Below, in pieces: positions 29,111-39,519 of a stretch of 64,000 bases of DNA. Numbering within the stretch: the stretch's first letter is position 1; the number at the start of each line of letters is the position of its first letter. The stretch comes from Azospirillum sp. B21. Its GTDB lineage: Bacteria > Pseudomonadota > Alphaproteobacteria > Azospirillales > Azospirillaceae. The translations under genes and the position numbers were made by a program. The DNA lies in contig NZ_VTTO01000002.1 of the NCBI RefSeq assembly GCF_008364825.1, positions 186,001-250,000 of the forward strand, in the 5' to 3' direction. The notes below the pieces were generated by a model. The model was not told the origin of the DNA. It did no database searches and was given only the letters and a program-made list of their open reading frames with translations.

Positions 29111-29904
29111 GGGTGCACCACCAGGACGACCAGCCGCTTCGGGCCATGGACACCATAGGCCAGCGTCTGTTCGATGTCGGCGGTCTTGCTGGGACCGGAC
29201 ACCAGCAGCGCGTTGGTCGGCATGCCGTCCGCCCAGCGCTGCTCGCGCATGGCCTGCAGGAAGGTGTCGTAGAGGGCGTCGGCGCGCAGCAGCGCGATGT
29301 GGATATGCGGGACCAGCGAGAGGGTGCGCGGTTCCTCGGCCGTCGGCCACAGGATCAGGCTGCCGGTCTCGGCGATGGCGCCGCGGGTGGTGGTGAAGCC
29401 GGCTTCGATGGACTCGAACAGCTGGGGCTTGAGGTCTTCGAGCGGACGGTCGTAGGGGATCAGGGTGGGGCCCTCTCCCATCCCTTCAAATTCCCTCTCC
29501 CCCCCGGGGAGAGGGTTAGGGTGAGGGGGATACATTGCGGAACCTTCGGGGGAATCATGCGATGCTTCCCCCTCACCCCGCCCCTCTCCCCGGGGGGGAG
29601 AGGGAGAAACGGTCCCCCACCCCTCGACCAACCGCTTCCCCGCCTCCGTTTCCGGCGCGTAGAGCAGCGACTCCACCCCTTCGCGCGCCAGGAACTCGCG
29701 CAGCACCGCCGGCCAGTCGGCCTCGGCTGCGTCGATGAACTCCGTATGCACCGCCTCCATCAGCCGGCGGATGCGGGGCAGGCGCTCCTCCGGCGGCCAG
29801 ACTTTCGCCTCGATCGGCGCGAAGTCCGACGCGGGCGGGGTCAGCGGGTGGGCGTCGCGGGTGGTGCGCAGCTTCGTCAGGATCGAGTTGCGGGCGTCAG
29901 ACAT
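29107..29904 (-). CDS. lutC: LutC-type LUD-domain protein with an in-frame repeat insertion
   Basis: 265 residues; LutC/YkgG proteins are usually 215-240. The C-terminal LUD half is normal (GFTTTRGAIAETGSLILWPT, RTLSLVPHIHIALLRADALY, LLVSGPSKTADIEQTLAYGV). Between residues about 98 and 144, between KRLVEGWG and GPTLIPYDRP, lies foreign sequence including SPSPPRGEGRGEGE and YPPHPNPLPGGERE, encoded exactly by a dispersed palindromic repeat (29491-29606). Removing it gives about 220 residues. LutABC oxidises L-lactate to pyruvate; LutC is the non-Fe-S partner. Overlaps lutB by eight bases; last of the lactate genes except the small GTG gene. Confidence 0.9.
   Translation of the reverse strand: MSDARNSILTKLRTTRDAHPLTPPASDFAPIEAKVWPPEERLPRIRRLMEAVHTEFIDAAEADWPAVLREFLAREGVESLLYAPETEAGKRLVEGWGTVSPSPPRGEGRGEGEASHDSPEGSAMYPPHPNPLPGGEREFEGMGEGPTLIPYDRPLEDLKPQLFESIEAGFTTTRGAIAETGSLILWPTAEEPRTLSLVPHIHIALLRADALYDTFLQAMREQRWADGMPTNALLVSGPSKTADIEQTLAYGVHGPKRLVVLVVHP
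29491..29606. repeat. Dispersed palindromic repeat inside lutC (copy F)
   Basis: Two oppositely oriented units (29491-29530 with GAGAGGGTTAGGGTGAGGGG, and 29567-29606 with CCCTCTCCCCGGGGGGG) in the coding frame of lutC. The pair spans 116 bases, nearly the same as intergenic copies A (115) and C (114). Confidence 0.9.
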
Positions 29905-31321
29905 CGGGAACCCCCTTGGCGCGGGCGAGGTCGTGCAGGGTGCGGCCGGCGAAGCGCGGCTTGGTGCGGACGTTCGTCCACTCCTTCAGCATGGGCAGTG
30001 ACGACGGTGCCGCATTGCCGAGTTTGCTCATCGCCAGCGTCGCGACGCGGTAGGCGGTGGGGGAGGCGTTCATCGCCGCCCAGCCGCTCCACACCATCGC
30101 TTCCGCCCGGCTCGCCTTGGCGCCGCCGTCCTTCACCGCGCCGCCGGGCTTCACCGCTTCGACCCGCAGCCGGCCCATGATCTCGACGATGGGGATCTTC
30201 ACCGGGCAGATCTCGACGCAGGCGTTGCACATGGTGCAGGCGTGGGGCATGGCTCCGCGCTTGTCCAACCCCTCGATCTGCGGCACCAGGATCTTGCCGA
30301 TGGGGCCGGGATAGGGCGCCTCATAGGCATGGCCGCCGACCTTGGTGTAGACCGGGCAATGGTTCATGCAGGCGCCGCAGCGGATGCAGCGCAGGGTGTC
30401 GCGCAGTTCCGGGTCGGCGTAGATGCTGGACCGGCCATTGTCGAGGATGATGAGATGCACCTCGCGCGGCCCATCCTTCTCGCCGTCCTTGCGGGGGCCG
30501 GAGATCATGTTGACGTAGGTGGTGATCGGCTGGCCGGTGGCGGAGCGCGGCAGCAGGCTGATGACCGGCGGCACGTCCTCCAGCTTTTCCACCACCTTCT
30601 CCAGCCCCATGAAGGCGATGTGGACCGGCGGCACGGTGGTGCACATGCGGCCGTTGCCCTCATTCTCGATCAGGCAGAGGGTGCCGGTCTCCGCCACCGC
30701 GGCGTTGACGCCGGACATTCCGACATCGGCGGCCTGGAACTTGGCGCGCAGCACCCGGCGGGCGAGGTCGGTCAGATAGGCGGCGTCCTCGCGGCTCTCG
30801 GCGTCCTTGATCTTGCGCTTGAACAGATGGGCGATCTGCTTCGTGTTCAGGTGGATTGCCGGCATGATGATGTGCGACGGCATGGTGCCGTCCAGCTGCA
30901 CGATGTATTCGCCGAGGTCGCTTTCCAGCACCTCGATGCCATTCTTTTCCAGAACGGCGTTCAGGTGCATCTCCTCCGTCACCATCGACTTGCCCTTGAC
31001 CACCAGCCGGGCGTCGACCCGGTGCAGGATGTCCAGCGCGATGCCGTTGGCCTCCTCTGTCGTGGCGGCCCAATGGACGGTGATGCCGTTGCGGGTGCAG
31101 TTTTCCTCCAGCTTCTCCAGCAGTTCCGGCAGCTTCGACAGGGCGCGCAGCCGGACCGAGGCGGCGAGCGCCCGCACAGCATGCCATTCGCCCGCATCGG
31201 CGAACTGGGCGGCACGCTTGCTCATCAACCCGTCCATGGCGCGGCGGAAATTGCCGCGCAGCTGCGGGTCGGCCAGCGCCGCGCGCGACGCGGCGGCGAA
31301 ATCCGGTGCGTTACCGTCCAT
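29897..31321 (-). CDS. lutB: L-lactate oxidation Fe-S protein LutB
   Basis: 474 residues. LUD domain in the first two thirds (VVKGKSMVTEEMHLN, GEYIVQLDGTMPSHIIMPAI, DVGMSGVNAAVAETGTL), then two 4Fe-4S motifs CIRCGACMNHCPVY and CTMCNACVEICPV. It is the ferredoxin-like subunit of the LutABC lactate dehydrogenase complex and moves electrons from lactate towards the respiratory chain. Overlaps lutA by 11 bases and lutC by eight, so translation is coupled throughout. Full length. Confidence 0.95.
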   Translation of the reverse strand: MDGNAPDFAAASRAALADPQLRGNFRRAMDGLMSKRAAQFADAGEWHAVRALAASVRLRALSKLPELLEKLEENCTRNGITVHWAATTEEANGIALDILHRVDARLVVKGKSMVTEEMHLNAVLEKNGIEVLESDLGEYIVQLDGTMPSHIIMPAIHLNTKQIAHLFKRKIKDAESREDAAYLTDLARRVLRAKFQAADVGMSGVNAAVAETGTLCLIENEGNGRMCTTVPPVHIAFMGLEKVVEKLEDVPPVISLLPRSATGQPITTYVNMISGPRKDGEKDGPREVHLIILDNGRSSIYADPELRDTLRCIRCGACMNHCPVYTKVGGHAYEAPYPGPIGKILVPQIEGLDKRGAMPHACTMCNACVEICPVKIPIVEIMGRLRVEAVKPGGAVKDGGAKASRAEAMVWSGWAAMNASPTAYRVATLAMSKLGNAAPSSLPMLKEWTNVRTKPRFAGRTLHDLARAKGVPDV

Positions 31322-32063
31322 GAATGCGCTCCTTCAGGAACTGGGCAATGTGCTGACCGCGGGCGGCCTTGGCCCCGGCCTCCAGCGCGCCGGTGATGTT
31401 CAGCAGGCAGCCGCAGTCGCCCGACACCACGCGGGCAGCGCCGGTGCCCTCGATGTCCGCCACCTTGTCGCCGACCATCGCGGCGGAGATCTCCGGATGG
31501 CGGATGGCGAAGGTGCCGCCGAAGCCGCAGCATTCCTTCTCCCGCTTCAGTTCGACCAATTCGACATTGGCGAGCTGGCGCAGCAGTGCCTTGGGTTCCT
31601 CGACCACGCCCATCTCGCGCTGGGCATGGCAGGAGGCGTGCCAAGTGACGCGCACCGGCTCGCCTTGATCGGTGAGGCGGACGTCCAGGACATGGACCAG
31701 GAACTGCGTCAGTTCCCAGACGCGGGCCGCCACCTGTACCGCCTTGGCCTCGTCCGGCTCGCCGCGGAACAGGTCGGGCCAGTGCTTCTTCATCATGCCG
31801 GCGCAGGAGCCCGACGGCACGACGATGGGGTCGTCGCCGGGGAACAGGTCCAGCTGCGCGCGGGCGACCTTCAAGGCGTCGGCGCGGTAGCCGGAATTGT
31901 AGGCAGGCTGGCCGCAGCAGCTTTGGCCTTGGGGGAAGACGACGGTCAGGCCTTGGGACTGCAGTAGCTCGATCCCCGCCATGCCGGCATCGGGGAAGAA
32001 CAGGTCGACGAGGCAGGTGCCGAAATAATAGACGCGGGTGGGTTTGGGGGGCTGGTGGTCCAT
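31311..32063 (-). CDS. lutA: L-lactate oxidation Fe-S protein LutA
   Basis: 250 residues with two CCG domains: CCGQPAYNSGY and, later, KECCGFGGTFAIRHPEIS, each a cysteine-rich Fe-S binding unit as in GlpC and heterodisulfide reductase subunit B. The first half has YYFGTCLVDLFFPDAG, the LutA N-terminus. Start ATG at 32063 with GAGGAAA upstream. First of the lutABC block, 62 bases after the D-lactate dehydrogenase gene on the same strand. Confidence 0.94.
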   Translation of the reverse strand: MDHQPPKPTRVYYFGTCLVDLFFPDAGMAGIELLQSQGLTVVFPQGQSCCGQPAYNSGYRADALKVARAQLDLFPGDDPIVVPSGSCAGMMKKHWPDLFRGEPDEAKAVQVAARVWELTQFLVHVLDVRLTDQGEPVRVTWHASCHAQREMGVVEEPKALLRQLANVELVELKREKECCGFGGTFAIRHPEISAAMVGDKVADIEGTGAARVVSGDCGCLLNITGALEAGAKAARGQHIAQFLKERIHGR

Positions 32064-32125
32064 GGGCGTTTCCTCAGCGGCGTCTTTTTTTATGGCTGGG
32101 CGTCGAAGCTTTCACAAATCATCGC

Positions 32126-34984
32126 TCAAAAAGCCGGCTCCGCCACCGGCACCGCCGTCGCACCCACCTTCGCCGTCGCGCAGGCATCGACCAAGTAGAC
32201 AATCGACCGGTAGGGCACGCCCGCCTTGTCGGACAGGCCGATCTCGCAGGTGCGGCTGGTGGAGTAGCCGGACGCGCAGCCTTCCGGCACCGCGGCCGGC
32301 AGGTGGCGCAATGCATGTGCGTTCAGTTCCGGCGTGGTAAAGCCCTTGTCGCCGGCGAAGCCGCAGCAGCCGACGTCGGGCGGGACCACCACCGTCTCGG
32401 CACAGGCCTTCGCCACCGCGGTGAGCGCGCCATCCAGGCCCATCCGGCGGGTGGAGCAGGTCAGGTGCAGCATCACCGGCTCCGCCGTCTTTGCGATCTC
32501 CAGGCGCGGCAGGGCGAATTCGCTCAGGAACTCCGCCACGTCGAGGATGCGCAGACCGGCGTCGGTCAAGCGCTTCCTGAGACGCAGGGCGCAGGGGCTG
32601 GTGTCCATCACCACCGGGAAACGGCCGCCCCGGCTCGCCTGCGACAGCGCCGCCAGCATGGCGTCGGCCTTGGCGTCGGCGGCCTCGATCAGGCCCTTGC
32701 TCTCCAGCGGCATGCCGCAGCACTGGCCGTCCGCCGCCTCCGGATAGAGGATGCGGAAGCCGGCTTTGCGCATCACCGATTCGACGACCTCGGGCAGCGG
32801 GCGCTGCTGCGGGTCGCTGGCGGCGGGACCCATGGTCCGGCTGACGCAGCTGGGGGCGTAGACCACCGTCGGCAGGTCGTCGCTGGGGATGTTCGAATGT
32901 GCGGTAAAGGTTGCGGCGGTCGGCATGCTGCGCGGCAAAGCCGGCAGGCTGCCGCCGGTCAGGACGCGCGCCGCTGCCTGGGTGGCGCCATGGCCCACCG
33001 TGCGGCGGGCGAGGTCGGCCAACCGCAGCCCGGTGCGGGCGAGGCCCAGCGTGCCCTTCATATGGTCGGCAACCAGCGCCCCCGCCTTGCGTGCCATGGC
33101 GCCGCGCCGCCCACCCCGCATGGATTTGATCAGCAGCCCGGTCTCGATCCCCACTGGGCAGGCGGTGGCGCAGAGGCCGCAGGCGGCACAGGTGTCGATG
33201 CCCTGATACTCATAGGCGGCGCTGATCTCGGCCAGACGAGGAGCGTCGTCGCCGGCGGCCACCAGCCGTGCCATCTCGCGCCGGCCGACGATGCGCTGGC
33301 GTGGAGACAGGGTCAGGCGGTGGGACGGGCAGGTCGGCTCGCAGAAGCCGCATTCGATGCAGGTGTCGACCAGCGGGTCGGCGGGGGGCAGCGGTTTCAG
33401 GTTCTTCAGGTGGGCCTCGGGGTCGCCGTTCAGGATGACGCCGGGGTTCAGCAGCCCGTCGGGATCGAAGAGGTCCTTGATCTCCTTCATCAGCCCATAG
33501 GCCTGCGGTCCCCATTCCATCTCGACGAAGGGGGCCATGTTGCGGCCGGTGCCGTGCTCCGCCTTCAGCGAGCCGTCATAGCGGGTGACCACCAGCACGG
33601 CGACATCGTCCATGAAACGGCGGTAGCGGTCGATCTCCTCCTGCGTATCGAAGGCCTGGGTGAAGACGAAGTGCAGGTTTCCTTCCAGCGCGTGGCCGAA
33701 GATGATCGCCTCGTGATAGCCGTGACGGAGGAACAGCGCCTGCAGCTCGCGCGTCGCTTCGGCCAGACGGGGCAGGGGGAAGGCGACATCCTCGATGATG
33801 ACGGTGGTGCCGGTCTGGCGGATGGCGCCGACCGCCGGGAACAGGCCCTTGCGGATCTTCCAGAAGCCCTCGCAGGCCTTGGCGTCGGTGGTGAAACGGG
33901 TGTCGCCGATGGTGACGCAGTCGGCCAGCACCGCGGCGATCTCCGCCACATTGGCCTCCAGCGCCGCGGCACTCTCGGCGCGGGTTTCCACCAGCACCGC
34001 GGCCGCCTCGGGGCCGAAGCCGCGGATCTGCGGCGGCATGCCCGTCTTGTCCTGGATGGAGCGGAGCGAGGCGCGGTCCATCAGCTCCGCCGCATCGACC
34101 GGAGCGGCCTTCAGCAGGGATACGGCGTGGCAGGCTTCGCCGATGTCGGGGAAGAACAGGAGCGCGCTGGCCTTGTGCGGATGCTCCGGCACCGTGCGCA
34201 GCGTGATGGCGGAGATGAAGCCCAGCGTCCCCTCCGACCCGATCATCAGGTGCTGGAGGATGTCGACCGGGTCCTCATAGTCGACCAGCGCGTTCAGGCT
34301 GTAGCCGGTGGTGTTCTTGATGCGGAACTTGTCGCGGATGCGGCCCGCCAGCGCCGCGTCGGCGCGGGTGCGGGATCCCAGATCCGCCAGCCGGTCGAGC
34401 AGCGCGCCGTGGCTGTCGCGGAACCGGCTGCGGCTGGCCGGATCGGCGGTGTCCAGAACCGTGCCGTCGGCCAGCACCAGCCGCATCGACTCCAGCGTGC
34501 GATAGCTGTTCTGCGCGGTGCCGCAGCACATACCGCTGGCGTTGTTGGCGGCGATGCCGCCGATCTTGGCGGTGGCAATGGAAGCCGGGTCGGGACCGAT
34601 CTTGCGTCCCAGCGGGGCGAGGCGCCGGTTCGCCTCCGCCCCGATCACACCGGGCTGCAGCGTGACGGTCGCGGCGGCGGCGCCGATGCTGCAGCCCCGC
34701 CAGCCGTCGCCCAGCACCACCAGCACGCTGTCGCTGACCGCCTGGCCCGACAGGCTGGTGCCGGCGGCGCGGAAGGTCACCGGCACCTTGTAGTCGCGGG
34801 TGATGCGCAGCAGCCGCACCACCTCCTCCTCCGTCTCCACCAGCGCCACGATCTTCGGGATCAGGCGGTAGAAGCTGGCGTCGGTGCCGTAGGCCAGCGT
34901 GCGCAGCGGGTCGGTGACCAGCCGGGCCTGCGGGATGACGGCCTGAAGCTCGGCCAGGACATGGTCGTAAGGAGAAGGCAGCAT
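32126..34984 (-). CDS. dld: FAD- and Fe-S-binding D-lactate dehydrogenase (Dld-II type)
   Basis: 952 residues. N-terminal FAD_binding_4 domain (VPVTFRAAGTSLSGQAVSD), a FAD-oxidase C domain (residues about 280-530, EHGTGRNMAPFVE), two 4Fe-4S motifs (CIECGFCEPTCPSHR, CAACGLCATACPVGI) and two CCG units (CCGMPLESKG, CCGFAGDKGF). This fused form oxidises D-lactate, or related D-2-hydroxy acids such as glycolate, with quinone as acceptor; its place next to lldP supports lactate. ATG at 34984 chosen with AGGAG upstream. Together with lutABC the operon covers both lactate stereoisomers. Confidence 0.9.
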   Translation of the reverse strand: MLPSPYDHVLAELQAVIPQARLVTDPLRTLAYGTDASFYRLIPKIVALVETEEEVVRLLRITRDYKVPVTFRAAGTSLSGQAVSDSVLVVLGDGWRGCSIGAAAATVTLQPGVIGAEANRRLAPLGRKIGPDPASIATAKIGGIAANNASGMCCGTAQNSYRTLESMRLVLADGTVLDTADPASRSRFRDSHGALLDRLADLGSRTRADAALAGRIRDKFRIKNTTGYSLNALVDYEDPVDILQHLMIGSEGTLGFISAITLRTVPEHPHKASALLFFPDIGEACHAVSLLKAAPVDAAELMDRASLRSIQDKTGMPPQIRGFGPEAAAVLVETRAESAAALEANVAEIAAVLADCVTIGDTRFTTDAKACEGFWKIRKGLFPAVGAIRQTGTTVIIEDVAFPLPRLAEATRELQALFLRHGYHEAIIFGHALEGNLHFVFTQAFDTQEEIDRYRRFMDDVAVLVVTRYDGSLKAEHGTGRNMAPFVEMEWGPQAYGLMKEIKDLFDPDGLLNPGVILNGDPEAHLKNLKPLPPADPLVDTCIECGFCEPTCPSHRLTLSPRQRIVGRREMARLVAAGDDAPRLAEISAAYEYQGIDTCAACGLCATACPVGIETGLLIKSMRGGRRGAMARKAGALVADHMKGTLGLARTGLRLADLARRTVGHGATQAAARVLTGGSLPALPRSMPTAATFTAHSNIPSDDLPTVVYAPSCVSRTMGPAASDPQQRPLPEVVESVMRKAGFRILYPEAADGQCCGMPLESKGLIEAADAKADAMLAALSQASRGGRFPVVMDTSPCALRLRKRLTDAGLRILDVAEFLSEFALPRLEIAKTAEPVMLHLTCSTRRMGLDGALTAVAKACAETVVVPPDVGCCGFAGDKGFTTPELNAHALRHLPAAVPEGCASGYSTSRTCEIGLSDKAGVPYRSIVYLVDACATAKVGATAVPVAEPAF

Positions 34985-35019
34985 CGGCGGCGGCTCCTGC
35001 CGGTGGGGGGAAGGCCGCC

Positions 35020-36696
<1,677 letters not shown>

Positions 36697-37174
36697 CCTC
36701 GGGGACCTCCTTCTCGGGGGACGTGATGTCGGTCCGAACGGTGTCCCGGGACGGCTTTCCACGGCCTGTCGGCATGGCTCCGCCTTCCCGCGCCGGGATG
36801 GCGGCGCGGAGGAGGGCCGGCGATCGGCAATGCAGCGGCGTTCACCGCCGCCATCGCCCTTCGGCGCGCGGCGGCGGTGCGGATGCGCCCCTTGGCGGGG
36901 TTGGTCCGTCCTGTCCCGGTACGTGTGGATGCCCTTTCCAGCCCGGCCGTTTCGGGAAATCTCCCTTGCCAGACGGACTGCGGTGGACATCTCTTATCCA
37001 TACGGTGCAAGTTGGATAAAAGATTTTACCAGACTGTGCAATGGCTGAATCGTTTGCCGGACAACCCACTTTGGTAGGGGGTGCGACGCTGGCGGACAGC
37101 CGCCCCTCTGGACGCATGTTCCGTCCACCGGTATTGAAGAGGACCAAGAGGTGCAGGGAGGGGCCGCCGATCCA
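36697..37174. other. Divergent control region of lldP and the PdhR/LldR-like gene
   Basis: 478 bases. The left 290 bases are GC-rich with no recognisable gene. An AT-richer stretch from about 36990 to 37060 contains an inverted repeat (36994-37019) and a nearby TTTTACCAG / TTTGGTAGG pair of half-sites at about 37021-37076 that could bind the GntR regulator. The promoters of both directions probably lie here. Confidence 0.5.
36994..37019. promoter_or_regulatory. Inverted repeat in the lldP/regulator control region
   Basis: TTATCCA and TGGATAA arms with a 12-base spacer, perfectly matched. It is the clearest dyad between the divergent lactate genes and their likely regulator, so an operator is plausible, but it does not resemble the FadR/PdhR core (TGGT-ACCA). 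Confidence 0.4.
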
Positions 37175-37945
37175 ATGCAGGGGACGATCAAACCGGCCAA
37201 GCTGGCCGACGCCATTGCCGAGCATCTGGAACGGCTGATCCTGGAAGGCGCGCTCCGTCCGGGGGAAAAGCTGCTGGCCGAACGCGAGTTGGCGGTGAAG
37301 CTGGACGTGTCGCGCCCATCGCTGCGCGATGCCATCGCCAAGCTGGAGGAGCGCGGCCTGCTGGTCACCGGGCGCGGCGGCACCCATGTCGCCACCTTCC
37401 TGTCGCAGATCGCCGACCCGCTGATGACGCTGATGCGCAACAAGCCGGACGCGTCCTTCGACTATCTGGAGTTCCGCCGCTCCATCGAGGCGGCGGCGGC
37501 CGGACTGGCGGCGCAGCGGGCGACGGATGTCGACCGCGACGGCATCCGCGCCATCATCGCCCGCATGCAGGCCGCCCACGGCAAGGACGACAGCTCGGAG
37601 GAGGCGGATTCCGACGCCGACCTGCATCTGGCGATCTATGAGGCGGCGCACAATGTCGTCATGCTGCACATCATGCGGACCCTGTCCGACCTGCTGCGCA
37701 ACGACGTGTTCTACAACCGCGCCGACCTCTATTCCCGGCCGGGGGTGCGCGAGCTTCTGCTGCGGCAGCATCTGGCCATCGCCGACGCGGTGCTGGCCGG
37801 CGACGCGGATGCTGCGAGCGCTGCGGCCGACGCCCATGTGAAGTTCACGCTGCAGACCTTACGAGAGATCCGGGAGCACAATGCCCGTGTCCAGGTCTCG
37901 CTGCGGCGGATCGGGCGGACCGACCTGATCGACAGCGGAGCGTAA
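37175..37945 (+). CDS. lldR: GntR-family (FadR/FCD) regulator, PdhR/LldR-like
   Basis: 256 residues. N-terminal winged helix resembling E. coli PdhR closely (PAKLADAIAEHLERLILEGA, DVSRPSLRDAIAKLEERG), followed by an all-helical FCD domain with metal-site His residues (DLHLAIYEAAHNVVMLH, RQHLAIADAVLAGD). Such proteins respond to pyruvate or lactate; divergence from lldP-dld-lutABC points to control of lactate use. ATG at 37175 matches the PdhR start; GTG at 37151 is an alternative. Confidence 0.88.
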   Translation: MQGTIKPAKLADAIAEHLERLILEGALRPGEKLLAERELAVKLDVSRPSLRDAIAKLEERGLLVTGRGGTHVATFLSQIADPLMTLMRNKPDASFDYLEFRRSIEAAAAGLAAQRATDVDRDGIRAIIARMQAAHGKDDSSEEADSDADLHLAIYEAAHNVVMLHIMRTLSDLLRNDVFYNRADLYSRPGVRELLLRQHLAIADAVLAGDADAASAAADAHVKFTLQTLREIREHNARVQVSLRRIGRTDLIDSGA

Positions 37946-37989
37946 GGGGGCGGGAGCCGCCGAGGCAGGCAGTCTCCGTCGAAGGTCAT

Positions 37990-39519
37990 ATGTCGGAGGG
38001 CTCGCCCCGACTGGCGGCGGGGCATTGGCCGGGTTACACTGTGGACGAATTTTCCTCCGCCACCGACTGTCCGAGTGTCGCGCCCGTGTCCTCCGCCAAG
38101 AAGCACCGCATCCTGCTGATCGAGGATACGGTCCCGCTCGCCAAGCTGTATATTGAGTTCCTGCGCGCGGACGCCCATGAGGTCGTGCATTGCACCCGCG
38201 GGCGCGAGGCGCTGGACGCCGCGGCGGCATCGCCGCTCGACGCGGTGATCCTGGACCTTAAGCTGCCGGACATGGACGGGCTGGAGGTGCTGCAGGCTCT
38301 GCACGCCCGCGACCCGAGCGTATCGGTGGTCATCATCACCGCCCACGGCTCCATCGATCTGGCGGTGGAGGCGATGAAGCTGGGCGCCTTCGACTTCATC
38401 GTGAAGCCCTTCAATGCCGACCGCCTGAACCTGACCTTGCGCAATGCGCTGGAACGGCGGACGCTGGCGCGCATGGTGGAGGGATACCGCAAGGATCTCG
38501 ACCGTGGGCGCTTCCATGGTTTCATCGGCAGTTCGCCCGAGATGCAGGCGGTCTACCGCACCATCGAAAGCGTGGCGGCCAGCCGCGCCAACGTCTTCAT
38601 CACGGGAGAGAGCGGGACCGGCAAGGAGGTGGCTGCCCAGGCCATCCACCGCGCCAGCCCGCGGCGCGACCGCGCCTTCATCGCGCTGAACTGCGCCGCC
38701 ATTCCGAAGGAACTGCTGGAATCGGAGATTTTCGGCCATGTGAAGGGCGCCTTCACCGGGGCGGCGGGCGACCGGCCGGGTGCGGCGCTACTGGCCGACG
38801 GCGGCACGCTGTTCCTGGACGAGATCTGCGAAATGCCGGTGGAACTGCAGAGCAAGCTGCTGCGCTTCGTCCAGACCGGCACCGTCAGTCCGGTGGGCAG
38901 CGGGCGGGAGGAGCGGGTGGACGTGCGATTCGTCGCCGCCACCAACCGCGATCCGCTGGCCGAGGTGCAGGCCGGCCGTTTCCGCGAGGATCTCTATTAC
39001 CGGCTGCACGTCATTCCGCTCGCCCTGCCGCCGCTGCGCGACCGCGGCGACGACGTGATCGAGATCGCCCGCTCCTTGCTGATCGACTATGCGCGGGAGG
39101 AGGGGAAATCCCTGGTGGCCTTCGCTCCGGAGGTGGAGGCGCGGCTGCGCGCCCATGATTGGCCGGGCAACGTGCGGCAGCTTCAGAACGTGCTGCGCAA
39201 CGTCGTCGTGCTGAACGACGGACCGCAGGTGGTGCTGGAGATGCTGCCGCCCCTGACCGGGGCCGGCGGGATCGGCATGGACGCCGGTGCCGGCAACCCG
39301 GCAGGCGGCGAGCCGGCGGAGGACGGTGCCGTCCTTCCGCTGTGGCAGGTGGAGAAGGAGATGATCCTCAAGGCCCTGCGGCTCAGTGGCGACGACGTGC
39401 CGCGCGCCGCCCTGATGCTGGAGATCAGCCCGTCCACCATCTACCGCAAGCTGCAGCAGTGGCGCGCCGCGGACGGGGCTGCCACCCAAGGGAATGCCAC
39501 CCAGGGGAACGCCACTTGA
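37990..39519 (+). CDS. LuxO-like sigma-54 response regulator
   Basis: 509 residues. Receiver domain (residues 38-155) with the phosphorylated Asp at 89 (VILDLKLPDMDG), AAA+ domain with Walker A GESGTGKE, GAFTGA at 253, GGTLFLDEICEMPVELQSKL, and a C-terminal Fis-type HTH (RAALMLEISPSTIYRKLQQW). The AAA+ sequence is unusually close to Vibrio LuxO (ESEIFGHVKGAFTGA, FVAATNRDPLAEVQAGRFRE, RQLQNVLRNVVVLND), which takes phosphate from an Hpt relay. The last codons are a small tandem repeat (ATQGN twice). The stop overlaps the start of the hybrid kinase (TTGA). Confidence 0.9.
   Translation: MSEGSPRLAAGHWPGYTVDEFSSATDCPSVAPVSSAKKHRILLIEDTVPLAKLYIEFLRADAHEVVHCTRGREALDAAAASPLDAVILDLKLPDMDGLEVLQALHARDPSVSVVIITAHGSIDLAVEAMKLGAFDFIVKPFNADRLNLTLRNALERRTLARMVEGYRKDLDRGRFHGFIGSSPEMQAVYRTIESVAASRANVFITGESGTGKEVAAQAIHRASPRRDRAFIALNCAAIPKELLESEIFGHVKGAFTGAAGDRPGAALLADGGTLFLDEICEMPVELQSKLLRFVQTGTVSPVGSGREERVDVRFVAATNRDPLAEVQAGRFREDLYYRLHVIPLALPPLRDRGDDVIEIARSLLIDYAREEGKSLVAFAPEVEARLRAHDWPGNVRQLQNVLRNVVVLNDGPQVVLEMLPPLTGAGGIGMDAGAGNPAGGEPAEDGAVLPLWQVEKEMILKALRLSGDDVPRAALMLEISPSTIYRKLQQWRAADGAATQGNATQGNAT
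39481..39516 (+). repeat. 15-base tandem repeat at the end of the LuxO-like gene
   Basis: Two units encoding ATQGN (39481-39495, 39496-39510, differing only at synonymous third positions) and a partial third (GCCACT) just before the stop. Copy-number change would keep the frame. Confidence 0.8.

Noticed and set aside
36723..37077. Small plus-strand frames in the lldP control region
   Set aside because: Arg/Pro-rich, no ribosome sites, overlapping each other in different frames; the region looks regulatory.
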